Shown piece after piece: positions 14,070 to 20,298 of a stretch of 20,298 nt of DNA. The position numbers and the translations under genes are program-made. The notes beneath the pieces were generated by a model. It was not told where the DNA came from, made no database searches, and saw nothing but the letters and a program-made list of their open reading frames with translations. The stretch's first letter is position 1. Each line of letters begins with the position of its first letter. The stretch is from assembly GCA_041484195.1 (NCBI GenBank), contig JBGPHC010000050.1, positions 1 through 20,298 of the forward strand. Reading direction: 5' to 3'. The stretch comes from PSRI01 sp041484195 (GTDB lineage: Bacteria; Bacteroidota; Bacteroidia; Chitinophagales; Chitinophagaceae).

Positions 14070-15091
14070 GAGGAGCCATTATTTGATTGAGTTCCATATT
14101 CATCTACGTAAATCTTTATAAGAAGGACAATATAACTGAGCAGTAGGGGGCCGAATATCAGCCCTACAAAACCAAATAGCTTGATACCCACAATCACTCC
14201 GAAAACGGTGATCAGGGGATGCACATTCCCGATCTTTTGCATGAATGTGAACCTGGTCAGGTAATCCACATTGCCCGTAACCACCAGGCTATAGATCAGG
14301 AGTCCAAATGCCTGCCAATGCATGCCGGAGCTGTATAGATATACAACCAGCGGAAACCATATGATCATGGTGCCAATCAGGGGGAAAAATGCGAATACAC
14401 CAGTTACAAATCCCCATAAACCCCATTCCTCCACACCAAAGATCTTGTATCCCAAAGTGGCAAAAATTCCCTGCACCGCAGAAATGATGGGAATACCAAA
14501 GGCATTCGCGCGTATCAGACGTTTGGTTTCTTCGGCCAGCAGGTCTACATTTTTAGGCTTCAAAGGAATAAATTCCAACAGCTTTTTCTCGAATTTTTCA
14601 CTGTCAACCAGCATAAAATACAAGATAAAGAGCATGAGGGCGAGATTCGTAATTCCCTGGATGGTATTGGTGAGAAATGCGGGGAGGAAGCCGGTTATTG
14701 CCTTTTGAATCTCTGCCAGGGTACTATCGTTGAAAAAGTCCTGGCCGGTGTACTCTTGCAACTGTTTTGAAAATGCTTTCAGACCCATGATCACTTCCTG
14801 GGTATTGTTGAACAACAATCCGATCTTAGGGGTCACCATTCGAATGGCCATATAAATAGGAATACCTATAATTACAATGCTAAATATTATCAACAATAAA
14901 GCCGCCAGACCCTTTTTCCATTTCTTGACCTTATGCAATTTATAATACCATCCTCTTAAAAGAATATAGAAGGTAATCGCACCAAAGAAACCAGGAAGGA
15001 AAAGGTAAAGCTCTTCAATGATCAGCAAGCCACTCAGAATAATAATGGAAAGAAATAGAATCTGCTTGACCCGTTGGTTGAAAGGCGACAT
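14066..15091 (-). CDS. AI-2E family transporter (putative inner-membrane permease)
   Basis: The 341-residue protein has around eight predicted membrane helices in the PerM/YdiK-like arrangement: two at the N-terminus, one at about 60-83, a large soluble loop (about 84-140), then the C-terminal helices. The family signatures are visible: GVFAFFPLIGTMIIWFP, and near the end GLIFGPLLLSYIVLLIK. Despite the family name, many members export or exchange other solutes or ions, and no LuxS or lsr gene is near, so an autoinducer role should not be assumed. It is first in the minus-strand operon and overlaps DinB by four bases. Confidence 0.9.
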   Translation of the reverse strand: MSPFNQRVKQILFLSIIILSGLLIIEELYLFLPGFFGAITFYILLRGWYYKLHKVKKWKKGLAALLLIIFSIVIIGIPIYMAIRMVTPKIGLLFNNTQEVIMGLKAFSKQLQEYTGQDFFNDSTLAEIQKAITGFLPAFLTNTIQGITNLALMLFILYFMLVDSEKFEKKLLEFIPLKPKNVDLLAEETKRLIRANAFGIPIISAVQGIFATLGYKIFGVEEWGLWGFVTGVFAFFPLIGTMIIWFPLVVYLYSSGMHWQAFGLLIYSLVVTGNVDYLTRFTFMQKIGNVHPLITVFGVIVGIKLFGFVGLIFGPLLLSYIVLLIKIYVDEYGTQSNNGSS

Positions 15092-15290
15092 TGATTAGGA
15101 CTGGTTTATAACTCAATATACAAATTTTACTTACGAGACGCAGGCTTTGTAAAAAAGCAGGGGCAGAACTTTGCTGTAGGCAGAGACTCAGTAATGGTCA
15201 GGCGGGGACAAACAATGAATTTGAATATCTCAATTCTGATTACATACAATTCCGGGCTTATGCAGAATGGTCTTACTCAAAGCCCATAAT

Positions 15291-16319
15291 TCAACTCCAC
15301 ACTTTGGTGCCTTCGCTGCAGTTAGCACAGATATCAATATTTTTCCTGCTATTCATCAGCTCCTTGCGGAATCGCCTGTAAGGATCACTCTTCCAGATTT
15401 CCTTGAATGACTGCTTTTCCAGGTCCCCAAGCCGGTGGATGGCATCTTTATCGAAGCAGCAAGGCACCACCAACCCATCCCAGGTTATAACATTGGCATG
15501 CCAAAGCTTCCAGCAATGATTATACAATTTATTCTTCGGGCGATATTCTCCGTTAGGGTCCTTACGGTAGCGGCTATATGCGTCAATGGTAGGAATCAAT
15601 TGGTTGGGGTCATTTTCATAATCGTACACCTGGGCGGTCTTCAGCCATACTCCGTCAACGCCAATTTCTTTCGCGAGTTCCTTCACTTGCGATACCTGGT
15701 GTTCATTGGGCTTCACCACAAGGAATTGAAATACCACAAATGGCTTCTTGCTGTGCAGCTCCTTTTTCCATTTGACTATATTCTTTGCGCCCGCGATCAC
15801 CTTTTCAAGGTTTCCACCTACCCGGTATTGCTGGTACACTTCCTGCGAAATTCCGTCAATTGAAATGATCAAACGATCCAGCCCGCTCTCCACCGTTTTT
15901 TTGGCCCTGGCATCATCGAGGTAATGGGCGTTCGTGGAGGTGGCTGTATATATTTTCCTGCCAGACGCATATTTTACCATTTCCAGGAAATCAGGATTGA
16001 GATAGGGCTCTCCCTGGAAATAAAAAATCAGATATAGAAGTTCTTTGTGAATATCGTCAATGGTCTGCCGAAAGAAATCTTTATGCAGCATACCCGTAGG
16101 CCTGGTAAAGGACCTGAGTCCGCTGGGGCATTCAGGACAGCGCAGATTGCAGGATGTGGTTGGCTCAAACGAAACAGAAATTGGATAGCCCCACTGGATC
16201 GGCTTTTTTAGCAGCCGGCTCACATAATAACTACTCAAAACCTTGACGGCATTCCATGCCCTGCGTGCGCTGAGCTTAGATAGCAGATTGCGGGTATCGT
16301 CAAGATTCATCCTTGGCAT
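15291..16319 (-). CDS. Radical SAM protein with SPASM domain
   Basis: The 342 residues carry the radical SAM cluster motif CNLRCPEC (Cys57, Cys61, Cys64), the FQGEPYLN block (101-108) and IISIDG (151-156) of the partial TIM barrel. A C-terminal SPASM region has Cys269, Cys287-Cys288, Cys331 and Cys334 (ICANCSEG), which could bind one auxiliary Fe-S cluster. SPASM enzymes often modify ribosomal peptides, but similar ones act on sugars or other substrates. No short precursor-like frame or partner gene is evident nearby. It is monocistronic, with 199 bp to the AI-2E gene and a divergent ABC-F gene upstream. An ATG at 16310 is an alternative start. Confidence 0.9.
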   Translation of the reverse strand: MPRMNLDDTRNLLSKLSARRAWNAVKVLSSYYVSRLLKKPIQWGYPISVSFEPTTSCNLRCPECPSGLRSFTRPTGMLHKDFFRQTIDDIHKELLYLIFYFQGEPYLNPDFLEMVKYASGRKIYTATSTNAHYLDDARAKKTVESGLDRLIISIDGISQEVYQQYRVGGNLEKVIAGAKNIVKWKKELHSKKPFVVFQFLVVKPNEHQVSQVKELAKEIGVDGVWLKTAQVYDYENDPNQLIPTIDAYSRYRKDPNGEYRPKNKLYNHCWKLWHANVITWDGLVVPCCFDKDAIHRLGDLEKQSFKEIWKSDPYRRFRKELMNSRKNIDICANCSEGTKVWS

Positions 16320-16650
16320 CTCCCGTAAAATTAATCAATCAAAGCCGCCTCTTCGAAAAAGGTTTGTCGGAAATTCAGTTATTTCAGATCGCCCATTACC
16401 TTGATTGACAGCCGAATTAAATCGCCCGCACATGCTTCCAATTATAAAATGTTAATTAAACAATTAATCGGTCGGAAGGATTATCCTCAACATCCGGCCG
16501 GGACTGGCACCAGAACCCACTGAGAACATGCATTGATGGCCATAAATGGGGTAAAAAAGAGCATCCGGAGGCAGGTAAAACGATTCATTTGCCAGTTGGC
16601 AGAAGCCATGATTTTTCGTACCTTTGCGCCCTTAAAATCGGGTAGTAGTC
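16320..16650. other. 331-bp divergent intergenic region
   Basis: This spacer lies between the radical SAM and ABC-F genes. Its right end holds the clear ABC-F promoter (16596-16626). Around 16451-16466 there is a small AT-rich inverted repeat, TTAATT and AATTAA with a 4-base spacer, whose role is unknown. I see no gene, tRNA or strong hairpin, and no certain promoter for the radical SAM gene. Confidence 0.6.
16596..16626 (+). promoter_or_regulatory. Bacteroidota-type promoter for the ABC-F gene
   Basis: TACCTTTG at 16619-16626 matches the -7 consensus TAnnTTTG exactly. TTGG at 16596-16599, 19 bases upstream, is a partial match to the -33 TTTG element. Transcription would start near 16632, giving a leader of about 20 bases before the ATG at 16651. 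Confidence 0.65.
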
Positions 16651-18303
16651 ATGATTTCCGTGAACCATATTTCGCTCTCTTTTGGCAAAAGAGTATTATT
16701 TGACGAGGTCAATCTCAGTTTCAACAAAGGTAATTGCTATGGGGTGATTGGCGCCAATGGAGCGGGCAAATCAACTTTTCTTAAGATTCTGAGCGGTGAA
16801 ATCGAGCCTAGTAAGGGCAACGTGGAAATTACCCCGGGGGAGAGGATGGCAGTCTTGAAACAGAACCACTTTGAATTCGACGAATGCACCGTACTCAATT
16901 CGGTGTTGATGGGTCATCAGCATTTGTGGAACCTGATTCAGGAACGGGACGCGATCTATGCCAAGTCTGATTTCAGCGAGGCGGATGGAATGCGAGCAGC
17001 AGAACTGGAGGCTGAATTTGGCGAAATGGGCGGCTATACCGCAGAAAGCGACGCGGCTACCCTTCTGGGTGAGCTGGGTGTCAGGGAAGAATATCATCAA
17101 ACGCTGATGAAGGACATCCCCGGAAATTTTAAACTCAGGGTGTTGCTGGCACAGGCCTTGTTTGGAAATCCTGACATTTTAATCCTCGACGAGCCTACGA
17201 ATGACCTTGATGTTGGAACTATCAGTTGGCTGGAGAATTTCCTGGCCGATTATGAGAATATCGTAATTGTGGTCAGCCATGACCGTCACTTCCTGGATGC
17301 GGTATGCACCCATGTTGCCGACGTGGATCGCCGGAAAATAAAAATCTATACTGGGAATTACAGTTTTTGGTATGAAAGCAGCCAGCTCGCAGCCCGGCAA
17401 CTGTCTGACAAGAATAAGAAGACTGAAGACAAGCGCAAAGACCTGCTTGAGTTCATAGCCCGTTTCAGCGCCAATGCTTCCAAGTCAAAGCAGGCCACGT
17501 CCCGTAAAAAGGCGCTTGAAAAATTGGTGCTCGAAGACATAGAACCATCTAACCGACGCTATCCCGGAATTATTTTTAAACAAGACCGGGAAGTGGGCAA
17601 CCAGGTATTGAATGTGGAAAAGCTTTCCAAACGAGCAGATGATGGCAGGCCGCTTTTCCACAACGTGAGTTTTTCAGTGAGCAAGGGCGACAAGATCGCA
17701 TTCTTTGCCAAGGACCACCTGGCACTCACTTCCTTTTTTGAAATCATCAACGGCGCCATTAAAGCCGACAATGGAAAATATGAATGGGGTACTACTATCA
17801 CTAAGGGTTACCTGCCAAATGATAATTCCGCTTTTTTTGAAGGAGGTGATCTTACACTCATGGATTGGCTCAGGCAATTTGTACCCCCCAACGTTACCGA
17901 TGTGGATGAGCCATTCCTGAGAGGGTTCCTGGGAAAAATGCTATTCAGTGGAGACGAGACCCTGAAGAAAGTGAATGTGCTGAGCGGAGGCGAAAAAGTA
18001 AGGTGCATGATCAGCCGGATGATGATCCAGAATCCCAACCTCGTGATCCTCGACGAACCCACAAACCATCTTGACCTTGAAAGCATCCAGGCATTTAATG
18101 AAAGCATGGTCAATTTCAAAGGAGTCGTGCTGCTCACCTCACATGACCACACTTTTATGCAAACCGTTGCCAACCGCGTGATCGAATTGACTCCAAACGG
18201 TATCATCGACAGGTTGATGAGTTTTGATGAATACCTGATTGATGAAAGGGTGAAAAGCGTTCGGGAAGAAATGTATAGACTGAAAGAAGTCGTGAACGGT
18301 TGA
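16651..18303 (+). CDS. YbiT-like ABC-F family ATPase
   Basis: This 550-residue protein has two ABC domains without membrane segments, as in ABC-F translation factors. Domain 1 has Walker A GANGAGKST (34-42), Walker B ILILDEPTNDLD (176-187) and switch His210, but IPGNFKLRV (156-164) replaces LSGG. The inter-domain linker (about 240-305) includes RFSANASKSKQATSRKKALE (271-290), as in YbiT. Domain 2 has LSGGEK (444-449), Walker B VILDEPTNHLD (465-475) and His498, but FFAKDHLALTSF (351-362) stands where Walker A should be, with no GxGKS/T. So only the composite site of Walker A1 with LSGG2 looks complete. It probably binds ribosomes; antibiotic resistance is not implied. It has its own promoter. 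Confidence 0.93.
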   Translation: MISVNHISLSFGKRVLFDEVNLSFNKGNCYGVIGANGAGKSTFLKILSGEIEPSKGNVEITPGERMAVLKQNHFEFDECTVLNSVLMGHQHLWNLIQERDAIYAKSDFSEADGMRAAELEAEFGEMGGYTAESDAATLLGELGVREEYHQTLMKDIPGNFKLRVLLAQALFGNPDILILDEPTNDLDVGTISWLENFLADYENIVIVVSHDRHFLDAVCTHVADVDRRKIKIYTGNYSFWYESSQLAARQLSDKNKKTEDKRKDLLEFIARFSANASKSKQATSRKKALEKLVLEDIEPSNRRYPGIIFKQDREVGNQVLNVEKLSKRADDGRPLFHNVSFSVSKGDKIAFFAKDHLALTSFFEIINGAIKADNGKYEWGTTITKGYLPNDNSAFFEGGDLTLMDWLRQFVPPNVTDVDEPFLRGFLGKMLFSGDETLKKVNVLSGGEKVRCMISRMMIQNPNLVILDEPTNHLDLESIQAFNESMVNFKGVVLLTSHDHTFMQTVANRVIELTPNGIIDRLMSFDEYLIDERVKSVREEMYRLKEVVNG

Positions 18304-18462
18304 TGACTCTCCCCCAGAACCACTTTTATCCAAAAAATTAATTCCCATTCCTGTATTGAAATTCTGCCAACCTGGCAAGTTCCTGCTCCTGGGTTGCCGG
18401 ATACAATTTTAGATTTCCCTTCAGCGTTTTTGATAGATATTTGTACCCGATTAAACCCCTGC

Positions 18463-19239
18463 ATGGCCAATAAAAAAAAGAAAGAATTTTCAGGTTGGAA
18501 GGCTCTTTTCCTGGTGCTGGGCCTGTTATTCCTTTCTTCCGCGGGAATCTATGGCTATATCAGGTGGATGGAATACCGTACGAATTTCGCCAGGTACGAA
18601 GCATTTGGAATCGAAATCCCCACCGAATACCAGATCCATGGCATTGACGTATCGCATCACCAGGACCAAATTGATTGGAATTCGGTGAAAGCCATGAATG
18701 TGGCCGACGTCAGACTTGGCTTTGCTTTCATTAAGGCGACCGAGGGACTGGGCAATGTTGATGAACAATTTCAGCGAAACTGGCAAAAGGCAAAGGATGC
18801 CGGACTGATCCGTGGCGCCTACCATTTTTTTCTGGCTACGAAAAGTGGCCTCGTGCAAGCCGAAAATTTTATTTCAACGGTGGATCTCCACAGCGGCGAC
18901 CTTCCCCCGGTTCTGGATATTGAACAGACCTATGGAGTGAGAACCAGAGACCTGAGAAAAAGAGTGAAAGAATGGCTTTGCCGAATTGAAGAATATTATA
19001 AAGTAAAACCTATCATCTATACCAATGTTGATTTTTATGCCCATTTCCTGGGCATCGAGTTTGATGAATACCCTTTGTGGGTGGCGCATTACCTTCAACC
19101 GAATAAACCCAGAATCGCGAGGGACTGGATTTTCTGGCAACACAATGAGACTGGAAAAGTGAATGGAATCTACAGCAAAGTGGACTTTAATGTTTTTAAC
19201 GGTGATTCCTCCCATTTCCGTCAGTTATTGGTTCCCTGA
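18463..19239 (+). CDS. Membrane-anchored GH25-family lysozyme
   Basis: From the ATG at 18463 the product is 258 residues. The upstream frame adds 23 residues that fit poorly before a membrane anchor, so the internal start is preferred. A lysine-rich start (ANKKKKEFSGWK) precedes one membrane segment (about 13-33); with no cleavage site seen, the enzyme is probably tethered and faces the periplasm. The GH25 domain (about 58-250) has GIDVSHHQ (60-67, Asp62), FIKATEG (89-95), PPVLDIEQ (148-155, with Asp152 and Glu154 as predicted catalytic residues), WVAHY (206-210) and IFWQH (223-227). It should cleave the N-acetylmuramic acid glycosidic bond of peptidoglycan. It follows the ABC-F gene by about 160 bp without a visible terminator. 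Confidence 0.92.
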   Translation: MANKKKKEFSGWKALFLVLGLLFLSSAGIYGYIRWMEYRTNFARYEAFGIEIPTEYQIHGIDVSHHQDQIDWNSVKAMNVADVRLGFAFIKATEGLGNVDEQFQRNWQKAKDAGLIRGAYHFFLATKSGLVQAENFISTVDLHSGDLPPVLDIEQTYGVRTRDLRKRVKEWLCRIEEYYKVKPIIYTNVDFYAHFLGIEFDEYPLWVAHYLQPNKPRIARDWIFWQHNETGKVNGIYSKVDFNVFNGDSSHFRQLLVP

Positions 19240-19330
19240 ATATTTAGAGCTTACATTTACTCCGTAGATTTCATCCCTGGTAAACCTACAACTTCAATTC
19301 AGCCTGGTTTGATCACAATAATCTTACTTC

Positions 19331-19555
19331 ATGAGCAGTGAAATGGAACCTGAAATAAAAAGATTCCTATTGAAGATTGTTAGAGGAATTTCGGTTACAC
19401 TGCTGTGGCTTCTTATGAATATACTTCTGGGCCTATGGTTGCAATGGGCTTTTGTTTACGACCACCTTAATGTCTTCAATATACTCTACTACCTTTGGGT
19501 CTTATTAAGCCTGCCGGCTCTGATCTACTACATTGTCAGGCTATGGAAGTCCTGA
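19331..19555 (+). CDS. Small two-helix membrane protein of unknown function
   Basis: This 74-residue protein has a charged start (SSEMEPEIKRFLLKIVRG, 2-19) and two hydrophobic segments (about 20-42 and 48-69), ending with the positive YIVRLWKS. The size and composition suit a real inner-membrane protein rather than a chance frame, and I believe similar short proteins occur in Chitinophagaceae, but no function is known to me. By the positive-inside tendency both termini may face the cytoplasm. It follows the GH25 gene by 91 bp on the same strand and converges on the DUF4440 gene, with no clear terminator in the 76-bp gap. Confidence 0.7.
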   Translation: MSSEMEPEIKRFLLKIVRGISVTLLWLLMNILLGLWLQWAFVYDHLNVFNILYYLWVLLSLPALIYYIVRLWKS

Positions 19556-19631
19556 CTATGGCGCCTGAAGAGCTCCTTTCAAATAATCCTCGGGCTAAAC
19601 GACATCTTACCGATCAATCCCCACTCGCTGT

Positions 19632-20075
19632 TTAACTGCTATGATCCGCCACAATTTTCCAGCTTCCCCGGATTTTTCTGAACAATAAATTGTAGTAGCC
19701 GCCAATATCCCCAACAGATCTTTTGAGAAACCATTTTCCAACTACATAATAGTATTCCGGAGAAAGGCGGTTTACATGCAGGATCTCAAATTTCAGTTTC
19801 CCCATCTGTGCCCTGTCGCTATAGGACTTCTTATACCTTTGAAGTGTATTCTGGTAACCATATACCACACCATTACTACCAATAAACATTAGGGAATCAT
19901 TATTCCAGTAACTTTTCATGAATGCATCTAAATCTCCTTTGTTCCAAGACTTGGATTGTTCATCCAGTATGGCACGGATTTCTGATTCGGCCGCAGTTTG
20001 AGACCTCAATTCGGAGTCTGACATGAAGACAAGAAGTATCATGCCGATGATAGTAGCCATTTTTTGGAAATGCAT
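19632..20075 (-). CDS. Exported DUF4440 / SnoaL-like (NTF2-fold) protein
   Basis: With the start at 20075 the product is 147 residues: a signal peptide (HFQKMATIIGMILLVFM, 2-18) and an NTF2-like domain (about 30-147). The family pattern is clear: ILDEQSKSWNKGDLDAFMKS (36-55), YWNNDSLMFIGSNG (56-69), GYQNTLQRYKKSY (73-85), then VVGKWFLKR and WKIVADHSS at the end. Members are cone-shaped, and most lack a known ligand. Upstream in-frame ATGs exist at 20114 and 20174, but the latter lies in the terminal repeat and before a terminator-like hairpin (20129-20153), so a start downstream of it is more credible. The choice between 20114 and 20075 is uncertain. Confidence 0.85.
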   Translation of the reverse strand: MHFQKMATIIGMILLVFMSDSELRSQTAAESEIRAILDEQSKSWNKGDLDAFMKSYWNNDSLMFIGSNGVVYGYQNTLQRYKKSYSDRAQMGKLKFEILHVNRLSPEYYYVVGKWFLKRSVGDIGGYYNLLFRKIRGSWKIVADHSS

Positions 20076-20120
20076 CGTTTTGGGTTTTGCTTTTTTGTAA
20101 AACTTGAATTTCATCAGGCA

Positions 20121-20153
20121 AAAAAATAAGCTGTTCAGTCCACCTGAACAGCT
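20121..20153 (-). terminator. Rho-independent terminator reading inward from the right-hand repeat
   Basis: AGCTGTTCAG (20129-20138) and CTGAACAGCT (20144-20153) are perfect 10-bp arms around a 5-base loop. Read on the minus strand, the hairpin is followed by TATTTTTTT. It should stop transcription coming from beyond the right end, a few bases after the repeat boundary. Confidence 0.8.
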
Positions 20154-20159
20154 CCTATT

Positions 20160-20298
20160 TCCTGTCTTCGTCACTTTTCAAAAACAGCCATCAAAAGCAG
20201 GCTGCAACCGTTGAAAACACTGGATTTCGATTTTTTATCAGGGTGTCCCTGCTGTATTTTAGAGGATGTTTGTAAGAAAGAAGCCAAACAAAAGCGGC
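20160..20298 (-). repeat. Right arm of the perfect 139-bp terminal inverted repeat
   Basis: This is the exact reverse complement of 3-141, running to the last base of the window, so its outer limit is unseen. The inward (minus-strand) frame stays open from the edge to a TGA at 20173-20171, and a strong terminator follows 18 bases later; this makes the 3' end of an inward-facing gene the simplest reading. The outward frame (plus strand) is open too, from after a TGA at 20145-20147 to the edge, with a cysteine-rich peptide (SGCPCCILEDVC), but it has no start codon. No family is recognised. Confidence 0.93.

Noticed and set aside
15092..15290. Possible RiPP precursor next to the radical SAM/SPASM gene
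   Set aside because: No short frame with a plausible leader and core was seen here or in 16320-16650.

Overview
The window looks like a chromosomal segment of a Bacteroidota bacterium, most likely of the Chitinophagaceae or a close relative. This is inferred from protein style (a YbiT-like ABC-F with a lost second Walker A, GHL10 hydrolase, DUF4440 and PhnB-like proteins), weak or absent Shine-Dalgarno sequences, and a clear Bacteroidota-type -7 box (TAnnTTTG) ahead of the ABC-F gene. Gene content is mostly housekeeping and envelope-related. I see no CRISPR array, transposase, phage gene, tRNA or rRNA.

Layout. 1-141 is one arm of a perfect 139-bp inverted repeat whose partner is the last 139 bases. 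189-3103: a minus-strand sugar-O-methyltransferase-like gene, a divergent PhnB/VOC gene, a 533-bp noncoding stretch rich in hairpins, and an exported L,D-transpeptidase-like protein with a strong terminator. 3256-5878: rpoN (sigma-54), translationally coupled through ATGA to a PAP2-like membrane protein, plus a divergent small exported protein. 6141-9532: four co-oriented regulators (stand-alone receiver, ECF sigma factor, NtrC-type sigma-54 activator, receiver-HPt protein) with no histidine kinase. 9578-11453: a KdnA-like PLP aminotransferase and a divergent DHFR/RibD-like reductase. 15091 down to 11490: a minus-strand operon of AI-2E permease, DinB, MarR and GHL10 hydrolase, closed by a terminator 3 bp past the last stop. 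15291-16319: an orphan radical SAM/SPASM enzyme. 16651-19555: an ABC-F ATPase, a membrane-anchored GH25 lysozyme and a 74-residue membrane protein. 19632-20075: a DUF4440 protein.

How the genes fit together. Two themes recur. One is the cell envelope: L,D-transpeptidase, GH25, GHL10, PAP2-like protein, KdnA-like aminotransferase and methyltransferase. The other is alternative-sigma regulation: rpoN lies about 2 kb from a matching activator, beside an ECF sigma factor and phosphorelay parts. No single new system is evident. The points most worth a second look are the structured 1797-2329 intergenic region, the kinase-less signalling cluster, the asymmetric ABC-F protein, the conserved-looking 124-residue small protein and the terminal inverted repeat.
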